NCBI RefSeq assembly: GCF_014218725.1
Contig: NZ_JABBJE010000008.1
Location: forward strand, 1 to 64,000
Reading direction: 5' to 3'
Source: Brevundimonas huaxiensis
GTDB taxonomy: Bacteria; Pseudomonadota; Alphaproteobacteria; Caulobacterales; Caulobacteraceae
Length of the DNA stretch: 64,000 bases
The translations under genes and the position numbers were made by a program. The notes beneath the pieces were generated by a model. It was not told where the DNA came from. It made no database searches and was given only the letters and a program-made list of their open reading frames with translations. Within the stretch, counting starts at the first letter, position 1. Each line of letters begins with the position of its first letter. This document shows, one piece after another, positions 35,036 to 43,436 of this stretch.

Positions 35036-36156
35036 CCGTCGAACCCTTTCGCGCCATCTCCGTCAGCCGCCTGGCGCATCAGCTCAAGAGCGAAGGCCGC
35101 TCGATCATCCATATGGAGTCTGGCCAACCCTCGACCGGCGCGCCCGCCGCCGCGATCGCCCGCGCCCATCAGGTGCTGGACGCCGACGCCATGGGCTATT
35201 GGGAAAGTCCCGATCTGCGCGGCCGCATCGCGCGCCTGTACGACGAGAGGTACGGCGTCGCCGTCGATCCCAACCGCATCTTGCTGACCTGCGGCGCCTC
35301 CCCGGCCCTGGTCCTGGCGCTCAGCACCCTGTTCAAGCCCGGCGACCGGATCGCCCTGGCCCGGCCCGGCTATGTCGCCTATCGCAACACCCTGCGCGCC
35401 CTGCATCTTGAGCCGGTCGAAATCGCCTGCGGTCCCGACACCCGCTTCCAGCTCACCGCCGCCCAACTCCAGGCCTTGGACCCCGCCCCCGCCGGCGTCA
35501 TCATCGCCAGCCCGGCCAATCCAACCGGCACCATCATCCCGGACGCCGAGCTGGCCGCCATCGCCGAGGTCTGCCGCGCGCGAAACATCGCCATCGTGTC
35601 GGACGAGATCTACCACGGCCTCAGCTACGTCGGCCCGACGCCCTCGATGCTCCAGTTTGCGCCCGACGCCGTGGTCATCAATAGCTTCTCCAAATACTGG
35701 AGCATGGCGGGCTGGCGCCTGGGCTGGCTGCTGGTCCCGGAGGACCGGATCGACGCCGCCCGCGCCTATATCGGCAATATGTTCCTGACGCCGCCCAGCC
35801 TCAGCCAGCATGCCGGTCTGGTCGCCATGGACGCGATCGATGAACTGGGGGGCCATATCCAGACCTACGCCCGCAACCGCCAGCTTATGCTGGAGGCCTT
35901 GCCCGCACTGGGTCTGCGCAAGATCGCGCCCCCTGACGGCGCCTTCTACATCTGGGCTGACATCGGCCATCTGACGAACGACAGCGTGGCCTTCTGCGAG
36001 CAGTTGTTGCGCGACACCGGCGTCGCCACCGCGCCCGGCGTCGACTTCGACCCTGTCGAAGGCCACCACTTCATCCGTTTCAGCTTCGCCGTCTCGACGC
36101 CGGAGATCGAAGACGCCTTGAGCCGCCTGCGCCCCTGGTTTGCAGCCTTGGCTTAG
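35032..36156 (+). CDS. PLP-dependent class I/II aminotransferase
   Basis: The 374-residue protein is a fold-type I aminotransferase. It has ILLTCGASPAL for the phosphate cup, SPANPTGTI near residue 160, VSDEIYHGL near residue 188, the PLP lysine in NSFSKYWSMAGWRLGW near residue 220, and HFIRFSFA with the substrate-binding Arg at the end. The substrate is unknown; the family includes aspartate, alanine and aromatic aminotransferases. The ATG overlaps the rsmA stop, so it is probably the last gene of the lptF operon, and its own end overlaps a convergent histidine kinase. Confidence 0.93.
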   Translation: MTVEPFRAISVSRLAHQLKSEGRSIIHMESGQPSTGAPAAAIARAHQVLDADAMGYWESPDLRGRIARLYDERYGVAVDPNRILLTCGASPALVLALSTLFKPGDRIALARPGYVAYRNTLRALHLEPVEIACGPDTRFQLTAAQLQALDPAPAGVIIASPANPTGTIIPDAELAAIAEVCRARNIAIVSDEIYHGLSYVGPTPSMLQFAPDAVVINSFSKYWSMAGWRLGWLLVPEDRIDAARAYIGNMFLTPPSLSQHAGLVAMDAIDELGGHIQTYARNRQLMLEALPALGLRKIAPPDGAFYIWADIGHLTNDSVAFCEQLLRDTGVATAPGVDFDPVEGHHFIRFSFAVSTPEIEDALSRLRPWFAALA

Positions 36157-37904
36157 GCCGCCTTGGCCTGCGCCGCGGCCGATGTCGCCCGGTGCAAGGC
36201 GTCATAGAGCTTCTTCGGCTCCAACGGCTTGGCAAGCCAATCCGTCATGCCGGCCGCATAGCAGGCCTGCACCTGTTCGGATTCCGTGCCTGCGCTGAAC
36301 CCGATCACAGGGGCGTCCGCATTGGGCCCGTCCGACGCGCGCAAGCGCCGTGTCGTCTCGTTGCCGTCGATGCCGGGCATATTCACATCCATCAGCACCA
36401 CGTCGAACACCTTCTCCGACAGCAGCGCCAGCGCCAGATGGCCGTCCGAGGCCGTGGTCAGATCGACGTTCAAGGGTTGAAGCACGAGCGCGATGGTTCG
36501 GCGATTGATCTCGTGATCGTCCACGGCCAGCACGCGAAGACGCCGAGCCAGAACGGGCGCCGCCGCCTCGTGTCCGTCCAAGGCCTGCGTCGGCTGACCC
36601 GCCGGCAGATCGACACACAGGGTGAAGGCCGCCCCCTGTCCCGGCGTGCTCTCGACCGTCAGATCGCCACCCATCAACCGCGCCAGCTCCCGGCTGACGG
36701 TCAGGCCCAGGCCTGTCCCGCCATAGGTGCGCGCCACCTCGGCGGACCCCTGCGCGAAGGGGGTGAACAGCCGGCTCATCGCCTCGGGCGCAATGCCCGC
36801 GCCCTGGTCGATCACGGTCAGGGTCAGACAGTGCTTGCCGTCCCCGCCCGGCGCCGACGCCTCGAGACGGATCGCGCCCGACGGGGTGAACTTGATCGCG
36901 TTGGACACCAGGTTGTTGATGATCTGGCGCAGACGATAGGGGTCCCCGCGCAGCCACACCGCCTCGCTGCCCACGCCCGACATCTCCAGCGTCAGCCCCT
37001 TGTCGGCAGCCGGCGCCGCCCAGAACCGCACCGTATCGCGCATCAAATCACCCAGTTCGAAGTCGCGGCTTTCCATCGCCATGGCGCCGGCCTCCATCTT
37101 GGAGTGGTCCAGAAGGTCGTTGAGCATGCCGGTCATCAGTCGTCCGGCGTCGATGATCAGATCGGCCGTCTCTACGCGATGTTCCTTCAACTTGCCGTCA
37201 CGAATCACATGGGCGCCGGCCAGGATGGCGCTGACGGGCGTGCGCAGTTCGTGGCTGACGATCGCCGCCATCGCCGCGCGATCAGCCATGGCCGCCTGCG
37301 CCTGCTCCAGCCGCGTTTCCGCCTCCGCCCGAGATTTCACCTCGGCTTCACGTGATCCGTGCACCCGCCAGTAGATGTTCAGCACCATGCCGACGAACAG
37401 AACGGCGGACAGGGTCATGACCACGACCCCACGCGTATCGCCCTGGATCACCTTGATCGCCGGCATAAGGGCCAGCGCCGCCAGATAGGGACTGCCGCCG
37501 ATGAAGAAAATCGTTCGTGAAGCGATGCCGGATGCGACGTTGGTCAATAGACCGCCCGCCATCGTCAGGGCGGCGAGCGTGACAAGCGCTGGGTGATTGG
37601 TGGACCAGATCACCAAGGCGATGACGGCATAGGTCGTCGCCATCGCGGTGGTGGACGCCAAGGCGACGAACACGGACAGCGAGCTTTGTGACGGCTCGGC
37701 GCGTCTGAACGGCGCCATGGCCCACAGTTCGAATGCCTGAACCACAATCGCGACCGCCAGCCACAGCGGGACCCATCGCAGCATCCCGGCTTCGGTCATC
37801 GCCCAACCGACCAAGGCGGCCAGCAAAAGCCTGACGGGGACCTGCTTGACCCTCTCCCTGGCGCTGCTGGCCAAAAGAGGCGCGATCGAATGAAGAAAAC
37901 CCAT
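36153..37904 (-). CDS. Hybrid sensor histidine kinase with C-terminal receiver
   Basis: The 583-residue inner-membrane protein starts at the ATG at 37904 behind GGGGG. Residues 20-195 hold about six membrane helices (MASE-like sensor). The HisKA box VSHELRTPVSAIL lies near residue 225, the HATPase N box NLVSNAIKFTPSG near residue 335, and the G boxes DQGAGIAPE and GTGLGLTVS follow. A receiver domain spans about 455-575 with DDHEIN, the phosphoacceptor Asp in VVLMDVNMPGIDG and the Lys in WLAKPLEP. The output partner is not encoded nearby. Its stop overlaps the convergent aminotransferase by four bases. Confidence 0.93.
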   Translation of the reverse strand: MGFLHSIAPLLASSARERVKQVPVRLLLAALVGWAMTEAGMLRWVPLWLAVAIVVQAFELWAMAPFRRAEPSQSSLSVFVALASTTAMATTYAVIALVIWSTNHPALVTLAALTMAGGLLTNVASGIASRTIFFIGGSPYLAALALMPAIKVIQGDTRGVVVMTLSAVLFVGMVLNIYWRVHGSREAEVKSRAEAETRLEQAQAAMADRAAMAAIVSHELRTPVSAILAGAHVIRDGKLKEHRVETADLIIDAGRLMTGMLNDLLDHSKMEAGAMAMESRDFELGDLMRDTVRFWAAPAADKGLTLEMSGVGSEAVWLRGDPYRLRQIINNLVSNAIKFTPSGAIRLEASAPGGDGKHCLTLTVIDQGAGIAPEAMSRLFTPFAQGSAEVARTYGGTGLGLTVSRELARLMGGDLTVESTPGQGAAFTLCVDLPAGQPTQALDGHEAAAPVLARRLRVLAVDDHEINRRTIALVLQPLNVDLTTASDGHLALALLSEKVFDVVLMDVNMPGIDGNETTRRLRASDGPNADAPVIGFSAGTESEQVQACYAAGMTDWLAKPLEPKKLYDALHRATSAAAQAKAA

Positions 37905-38060
37905 GATACCCCCGTTCACCGCCTGACGTTAGGTCAAGAGGGCGAACAGGTCGTAAACCTGCGATATCGAGCCGCTACGGAACATTCCCTATGGCCGCGT
38001 TTACCGTCCGAAATCTTCTGGGCGGCAAAACAGCGTCAGTAGCGTAGCGTTGAGTACCCC

Positions 38061-38100
38061 ACAGCGCCGCAGGTCCCCACGGCCTGTGGCGCTGTTTTTT
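38061..38100 (+). terminator. Strong plus-strand Rho-independent terminator with no plus-strand gene upstream
   Basis: ACAGCGCCGCAGG and CCTGTGGCGCTGT form a 13-bp stem with one G.U pair and a nine-base loop, followed by six T at 38095-38100. Read the other way there is no T-tract, so it acts on plus-strand transcripts only. The genes on both sides (histidine kinase, gmk) are on the minus strand, and the last plus-strand gene ended 1.9 kb earlier. It may end an unannotated small RNA starting somewhere in 37920-38040. Confidence 0.75.
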
Positions 38101-38741
38101 CAGACGGCTTCGTTCAGCAGGGCGGCCTTGTAGTCGCCGACCCACAGGTTCCTGAACCGGCGCGAACGCTCGGCGTGATAGATGTGGGCCAGTTCGGCAT
38201 AGGACCGGTCGAAGTCCTCGTTCACCAGCACATAGTCGAAGGCGTCGCAGTGTTCGATCTCGCCCTTGGCATTGGCCACGCGGCGCTCGATCACGTCGTC
38301 GGCGTCCTGTGAGCGCGTGACGAGACGACGCCGCAGTTCTTCGAGGCTGGGCGGCAGGATGAAGACGCGTACGGCGTCCTCCGGGCATTTCTCGGCGACA
38401 TCACGCGCGCCCTGCCAGTCGATGTCGAACAGCACGTCACGTCCCTCGGCCAGCGCCTTGTCCACCGGCCCGCGCGGGCTGCCGTAGCGATTGCCGTGGA
38501 CGTCCGCCCATTCCAGGAAGGCGTCCTCGTCGATCAGGCGCTGAAACTCGTCATGGCCGACGAAGTTGTAGTCGCGCCCATGCACCTCACCCGGCCGGAT
38601 GCCGCGCGTGGTCATGGAGACGGACAGCTCCAGCCCGCCATGATCGGCCATCAACCGGCGGCACAGCGAGGTCTTGCCGGCGCCCGAGGGACTGGCGACG
38701 ATCAGGAGGACGCCCCGGCGGGGACTGCGTTCATTCGACAT
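38100..38741 (-). CDS. gmk: Guanylate kinase
   Basis: Gmk phosphorylates GMP to GDP. The 213-residue protein begins MSNERSPRRGVLLIVASPSG, with the P-loop SPSGAGKTSL near residue 17, the GMP-binding TTRGIRPGEVHGRDYNFV near residue 40, and DIDWQGARDV near residue 100. The ATG at 38741 overlaps the end of yicC by 11 bases, which argues for coupling. It is the last gene of the fab-mltG-yicC-gmk unit. Confidence 0.96.
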   Translation of the reverse strand: MSNERSPRRGVLLIVASPSGAGKTSLCRRLMADHGGLELSVSMTTRGIRPGEVHGRDYNFVGHDEFQRLIDEDAFLEWADVHGNRYGSPRGPVDKALAEGRDVLFDIDWQGARDVAEKCPEDAVRVFILPPSLEELRRRLVTRSQDADDVIERRVANAKGEIEHCDAFDYVLVNEDFDRSYAELAHIYHAERSRRFRNLWVGDYKAALLNEAV

Positions 38742-39615
38742 TCTGGACCTGCTCACGCAACTGTTCGATGACGGCCTTGAGCTCCAGGCCGATTCCGGTG
38801 AGCGCGGTCGTAGCGGATTTCGAGCACAGCGTGTTGGCCTCACGCATGAATTCTTGCATCAGAAAGTCGAGTTTCCGCCCGGCGGGCGCCGAGGCCACAA
38901 GCTGACGCGCCGAGGCGACATGGGCGGTCAGCCGATCCAGCTCCTCGCGCACATCGGCCTTGGTCGCCAGAGAGGCGGCTTCCAGGAAAATCCTGTCCTC
39001 AAGCCCCGGCGCATCGGGCGCCAGTTCGGAGATTCGGCGGGTGAAGCGATCACGAATGGCCTCGACCTGCGCGGTCGCCTCGCCTTCCGCCTGGGCGACC
39101 AGCGCCTCGATCCGAGCGATGAATTCGTCCAGCACCGGCGTCAGTTGCGCGCCCTCGTTCTGGCGTGACGCCTTCAGCGCATCCAGCGCCTCTTCGACCG
39201 TGCGGGTCATCGCCGCCTCCACCGCCGCCCGCGCCTCGGGATCGTCCGCCTCTTCGGGCGCCTCGATCACGCCGCGCAGGGCCAGAAGGCCGTCGGCGGA
39301 CGGCGGCGTTGCGCCGTCTTCGGCCAGTTCGTTCGCCAGCGTCAGATAGCGCGCCAGCACGGCGGCGTTGATCGTGACCGCCGCCTCGCCGGCTTCGGCT
39401 CGCTTGGCCTGAACGCCGATGGTGACTTGGCCCCGCGCGAACCGCGCCTGGCCGGCCGCCTTGGCCGCGCGCTCCAGCCCGTCGAAACCGTTCGGCCCCC
39501 TAAACCGGACCTCCAGATTGCGCCCGTTGACCGAGCGCGCCTCGACCGACCAAGTCCAGCCTTCGCCGGCCCCGTCGGCCCGGCCGAAGCCGGTCATGCC
39601 AGAGAGGGTGCTCAT
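38731..39615 (-). CDS. yicC: YicC/YloC family endoribonuclease
   Basis: The 294-residue protein starts MSTLSGMTGFGRADG, the conserved YicC opening, with SVEARSVNGRNLEVRFRGP near residue 27. It ends with the strongly conserved GRKLDFLMQEFMREANTLCS followed by KS, near residue 255. Family members have been shown to cut RNA. The yicC-gmk pairing is widespread. The start overlaps the mltG stop (ATGA); a longer upstream reading frame lies inside mltG and is not family-like. Confidence 0.94.
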   Translation of the reverse strand: MSTLSGMTGFGRADGAGEGWTWSVEARSVNGRNLEVRFRGPNGFDGLERAAKAAGQARFARGQVTIGVQAKRAEAGEAAVTINAAVLARYLTLANELAEDGATPPSADGLLALRGVIEAPEEADDPEARAAVEAAMTRTVEEALDALKASRQNEGAQLTPVLDEFIARIEALVAQAEGEATAQVEAIRDRFTRRISELAPDAPGLEDRIFLEAASLATKADVREELDRLTAHVASARQLVASAPAGRKLDFLMQEFMREANTLCSKSATTALTGIGLELKAVIEQLREQVQNVE

Positions 39616-40772
39616 CGGGGCCCCTGCGTCGCGCCGGCCGGAAGGGTGATCATCGCCTGACCGTTCTCGACCGATGCGGCGGCCGGCTCGCTCGTCATCG
39701 GCGCCGCACTGGTTCCCGGCGTGGCGGGCGGCGTCGCTTCCGGCGGCAAGCCCGCCTTCTGGCGCTCGATCTGACGCCACCGCGCGACGTTCTGCAGATG
39801 CTCGTCATAGGTCAGGGCGAAGGCGTGTCCGCCGGACCCATCGGCCACGAAGAACAGGGCCGGATCGCCCGGCGGATTCAACACCGCCTTGACCGCCTCC
39901 TTGCCCGGATTGGCGATCGGCGTCGGCGGCAGCCCATTGATCTGGTAGGTGTTCCACGGCGTCGGGGCCAGCAACTCCGAGCGCCGGATGCCCCGGCCCA
40001 GCGGCCGACCCTTGGTCACGCCGTAGACGATGGTCGGATCGCTCTCCAGCCGCATCCCCGCCCGCAGACGATTGGAGAACACCGCCGCCACGCGGGGCCG
40101 CTCCGCAGCCAGCGCCGTTTCCTTCTCCACGATGGAGGCCAGGATCACAGCCTCCTCAGGCGTGCGCGCCACGGTCGCGGGCGACCTCTGGCTCCACAGC
40201 AGACGCAGGTTCTCGGTCGCCGCACGCTGCATCCGATCGATCACCGACTGGCGGGTGTCGCCGCGCGAAACCTCATAGGTGTCGGGCCACAGGCTGCCTT
40301 CCTCGGGCGTTTCGACGACCGTCCCGGTCAGCACGGCCTCCTTGTTCAGGATGTCCACCGCCTGCAACGACGACCAACCCTCCGGCAGGGTCACGAAATG
40401 GCGCACCACCCGCCCCTCGACCAGCAGGTTCAGCACCCCGGCCAGCGACGTGCCGGACGGCACCTCGTACTCGCCGGCTCTCAGCCGCCGATCCGCGCCC
40501 GTCAAGGTGGCCGCCGCACGGAACAGGTCCGTCGAACGGATCACCCCCGCCGCCTTCATCCGCGCCGCGATGGCCGAGACACCGGACCCGCTGGGCAGGG
40601 TGACGACCGTCGTTTGGCCCTGCCGCGCGGACGGCCCCGGCGCATAATAGACCGCCCAGACGGCGATCAGCGCCACCAGCAGGAACAGGCCGAAGGTCGC
40701 AGACGCGGTCAGCAGCGAGACCGTAAAGCCCGACCGCCCGCTGGATTTCTCGACCCGCCCGCGCCCGAACAT
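39612..40772 (-). CDS. mltG: Endolytic peptidoglycan transglycosylase MltG
   Basis: The 386-residue protein has one N-terminal membrane helix (about residues 22-44) and a periplasmic YceG domain. Signatures are LRAGEYEVPSGTSL, LPEGWSSLQAVDIL, EGSLWPDTYEV and the active-site block VILASIVEKETA near residue 210, with SDPTIVYGVT and PTPWNTYQINGLPPTPIANP following. MltG cleaves nascent glycan strands and may set their length. The C-terminal 40 residues are Pro/Ala-rich. It follows fabF by one base. Confidence 0.95.
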   Translation of the reverse strand: MFGRGRVEKSSGRSGFTVSLLTASATFGLFLLVALIAVWAVYYAPGPSARQGQTTVVTLPSGSGVSAIAARMKAAGVIRSTDLFRAAATLTGADRRLRAGEYEVPSGTSLAGVLNLLVEGRVVRHFVTLPEGWSSLQAVDILNKEAVLTGTVVETPEEGSLWPDTYEVSRGDTRQSVIDRMQRAATENLRLLWSQRSPATVARTPEEAVILASIVEKETALAAERPRVAAVFSNRLRAGMRLESDPTIVYGVTKGRPLGRGIRRSELLAPTPWNTYQINGLPPTPIANPGKEAVKAVLNPPGDPALFFVADGSGGHAFALTYDEHLQNVARWRQIERQKAGLPPEATPPATPGTSAAPMTSEPAAASVENGQAMITLPAGATQGPR

Positions 40773-40773
40773 C

Positions 40774-42045
40774 TCAGTCGACCTTCTTGAAGATCACCGA
40801 GGCGTTGGTGCCCCCGAAGCCGAAGCTGTTGGACATGGCCACATCGATCTTCATCGGCTTGGCTTTGTTGGGGACCAGGTCGATGGGCGTTTCCATCTCG
40901 GGGTCGTCCAGATTGATCGTCGGCGGCGCGATCTGATCGCGGATCGCCAGCACGCAGAAGGCCGCCTCGATGGCGCCCGCCGCGCCCAGCAGGTGGCCGG
41001 TCATCGACTTGGTCGAGGAAACGGTCAGGTTCTGCGCGTGATCGCCGACCAGCCCCTCGATCCCCTTCAACTCGATCCAGTCAGCCATGGTCGAGGTGCC
41101 GTGGGCGTTGACATAGTCCAGGTCCGACGGCTGCAGACCGGCCCGCTTCAGCGCCGCCTTCATGGCCCGCACCCCGCCCTCGCCGTCCTCTGACGGGGCG
41201 GTGATGTGATAGGCGTCGCCGCTCATGCCGTAGCCCACGACCTCGGCATAGATCTTGGCCCCGCGCGCCTTGGCGTGTTCGTATTCTTCCAGCACCAGAA
41301 TGCCGGCGCCATCGCCCATGACGAAGCCCGCATGGCCACGGTCATAGGGGCGCGACGCCTTCTCGGGCGTGTCGTTATAGGCGGTGCACAGCGCCTTGCA
41401 GGCCAGGAAGCCCGCGATGCCGATCGGCACGATCGAGCTTTCGGCTCCGCCCGCCACCATCACGTCAGCGTCATCCAGCGCGATCATCCGCGCCGCATCG
41501 CCGATGGCGTGGGCGCCGGTGGCGCAGGCGGTCACCGCCGCATGGTTCGGCCCCTTCAGGCCGTGGCGGATCGAAATCTGGCCACCAGCCAGATTGATCA
41601 GGGCGCTGGGGATGAAAAAGGGGCTGACGCGACGCACGCCCTGTTCCTTCAGCACGATCGCCGTGTCGGCGATGGGGCCCAGGCCGCCGATGCCGGAGCC
41701 GACCATCACGCCGGTGCGCTCCTTGTCCTCGTCCGTTTCGGGCTTCCAGTTCGCATCGGCCAAGGCCTCGTCCGCCGCCGCAATGGCGTACAGGATGAAG
41801 TCGTCGACACGCTTGCGGTCCTTGGCGGACATGATCTTGTCGGGGTCGAAGTCGCCCTCGCCGCCGCCGCCGCGTCCATCCACGCTCGGCACTTCGCCGG
41901 CGATGGTGCAGCCATAGCCCTCGGTGTCGAAGGCCGTGATCGGACCGATGCCCGATCGTCCCTCGACAATACCCTTCCAGCTCTTCTCGACGCCCCAACC
42001 CAGGGGGGTCAGCAGACCGATGCCCGTAACGACGACGCGGCGCAT
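40774..42045 (-). CDS. fabF: 3-oxoacyl-ACP synthase II
   Basis: FabF condenses malonyl-ACP with acyl-ACP in fatty-acid elongation. The 423-residue protein starts MRRVVVTGIGLLTPLGWGVE at the ATG at 42045, with GGGAG upstream. It has the active-site Cys in AVTACATGAHAIGDA near residue 170, a catalytic His in VNAHGTST near residue 310, the second in KSMTGHLLGAAG near residue 350, and the C-terminal SNSFGFGGTNA. acpP lies immediately upstream in the operon. Confidence 0.97.
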   Translation of the reverse strand: MRRVVVTGIGLLTPLGWGVEKSWKGIVEGRSGIGPITAFDTEGYGCTIAGEVPSVDGRGGGGEGDFDPDKIMSAKDRKRVDDFILYAIAAADEALADANWKPETDEDKERTGVMVGSGIGGLGPIADTAIVLKEQGVRRVSPFFIPSALINLAGGQISIRHGLKGPNHAAVTACATGAHAIGDAARMIALDDADVMVAGGAESSIVPIGIAGFLACKALCTAYNDTPEKASRPYDRGHAGFVMGDGAGILVLEEYEHAKARGAKIYAEVVGYGMSGDAYHITAPSEDGEGGVRAMKAALKRAGLQPSDLDYVNAHGTSTMADWIELKGIEGLVGDHAQNLTVSSTKSMTGHLLGAAGAIEAAFCVLAIRDQIAPPTINLDDPEMETPIDLVPNKAKPMKIDVAMSNSFGFGGTNASVIFKKVD

Positions 42046-42117
42046 GGTGCGTGCTCCCTTATCTCCAACCCGACCCTTCGGAATCATCGCGGATTCGCGC
42101 GGGTCAGAAACAGTAAA

Positions 42118-42154
42118 GGCCGCCGGGCGTCTCCGCTAGGAGCGCCGGGCGGCC
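42118..42154 (-). terminator. GC-rich hairpin between acpP and fabF, possible attenuating terminator
   Basis: GGCCGCC.GGCG pairs with CGCC.GGCGGCC around a 13-base loop. On the minus strand it is followed by TTTACTGTTTC, a loose T-rich tract. It lies 43 bases past the acpP stop and would lower fabF expression relative to acpP. Confidence 0.65.
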
Positions 42155-42196
42155 CTGTGAACCGTCAGCCTGTTCGGCCGATATCGGCGATTGAGA

Positions 42197-42436
42197 TCAG
42201 CCGGCCGACTTTTCGTCGATGAACTTGACCGCATCGCCGACCGTCTGGATGTGCTCGGCGGCGTCATCCGGGATCTCGATGTCGAATTCTTCTTCGAAGG
42301 CCATCACCAGCTCGACGTTGTCGAGCGAGTCAGCGCCCAGGTCGTCGATGAAGCTGGCCTTTTCGGTGACCTTGTCCGGATCGGCGTCCAGATGGTCGAT
42401 GACGATCTTGCGAACGCGCTCGAGGGTGTCGGACAT
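42197..42436 (-). CDS. acpP: Acyl carrier protein
   Basis: The 79-residue acidic protein carries the growing acyl chain on a phosphopantetheine attached to the Ser in [20 protein letters not shown]. It starts at the ATG at 42436 ([20 protein letters not shown]) with an AGAGAG ribosome site; upstream in-frame starts add non-ACP sequence. It lies between fabG and fabF, the standard place, and is probably the most abundant product of this operon. Confidence 0.97.
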   Translation of the reverse strand: MSDTLERVRKIVIDHLDADPDKVTEKASFIDDLGADSLDNVELVMAFEEEFDIEIPDDAAEHIQTVGDAVKFIDEKSAG

Positions 42437-42607
42437 GAGTGTCTCTCTGCCTGTTTGAAATCGCCGTAGAGGCGGGGGTAGCTCAGAAATCGCCGTCTCA
42501 CGGCAGCGTTGGCGACGCAAGCCCGAAGGCTGTGATCGACAATGCATCCCTGCCCTTTAGCACAGCCTTTCGGGCAGGAAATAGTCTGTTGCGTGACGTG
42601 ATGACGA

Positions 42608-43348
42608 TCAGATCATCGCCATGCCGCCGTTCACGTGCAGGGTCTGGCCCGTCACATAGGCGGCTTCGTCGGACGACAGATAGACGGCGGCGGCGGCGAT
42701 CTCGTCGCCCGTGCCCAGCCGGCCCGCCGGAATCTTGGTCAGAATGGTTTCCCGCTGCTGATCGTTCAGCACGTCGGTCATGGGCGAGGCGATGAAGCCC
42801 GGCGCGATGCAGTTGACGGTGATGCCGCGCGACCCAACCTCCTGGGCCAGCGACTTGGAAAAGCCGATCATCCCGGCCTTGGACGCCGAATAGTTGGTCT
42901 GACCCGGATTGCCGGTCACGCCGACGACCGAGGTCACGCCGATGATTCGCCCGGAACGGCGCTTCATCATGCCCTTCACCGCCGCGCGGGTCAGGCGGAA
43001 ATAGCTTTCCAGATTGACGGTCAGGACGGACTGAAAGTCCTCGTCCTTCATCCGCATCAACAGGCCGTCCTTGGTGATGCCGGCATTGGCGACCAAGATG
43101 TCTAACGGCGCGCCCGCCGCCGTCTCGGCCGCAGCGACCAGATTGTCGACCGACTCGGGATCCGACAGGTTCGCGGTCGCGAAATGCGCCCGCTCGCCCA
43201 GCTCCTTGGTCAGATCGGCCAGCACGGCCTCGCGCGTGCCCGACAGCACCACGGTCGCGCCCTGGGCGTGCAGCGCGCGCGCCACCGCCCCGCCGATTCC
43301 GCCCGTTGCGCCGGTGACCAGCGCGGTCTTGCCTGCAAGATTGAACAT
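42608..43348 (-). CDS. fabG: 3-oxoacyl-ACP reductase
   Basis: FabG reduces 3-oxoacyl-ACP with NADPH. The 246-residue short-chain dehydrogenase has the nucleotide loop TGATGGIGGAVARAL near residue 12, NAGIT near residue 87, the catalytic Ser and Tyr-x-x-x-Lys in TSVVGVTGNPGQTNYSASKA near residues 139-158, and the FabG tail VTGQTLHVNGGMAMI. The ATG at 43348 is preceded by GGAGAG. It lies 88 bases downstream of fabD and about 170 bases before acpP. Confidence 0.96.
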   Translation of the reverse strand: MFNLAGKTALVTGATGGIGGAVARALHAQGATVVLSGTREAVLADLTKELGERAHFATANLSDPESVDNLVAAAETAAGAPLDILVANAGITKDGLLMRMKDEDFQSVLTVNLESYFRLTRAAVKGMMKRRSGRIIGVTSVVGVTGNPGQTNYSASKAGMIGFSKSLAQEVGSRGITVNCIAPGFIASPMTDVLNDQQRETILTKIPAGRLGTGDEIAAAAVYLSSDEAAYVTGQTLHVNGGMAMI

Positions 43349-43436
43349 TTATGTCTCTCCGAAGTGGCGAGTGATTAGTGTCGAGTGACGAGGAAAAGCA
43401 AAGTCGCGTGACGAAGCCGTCGCCACGCGCCCCGCG

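Noticed and set aside
37920-38100. The 37920-38100 region considered as SRP (4.5S) RNA or 6S RNA
   Set aside because: The conserved GGAAGGAAGCAG tetraloop region of SRP RNA and the long 6S hairpin are absent.
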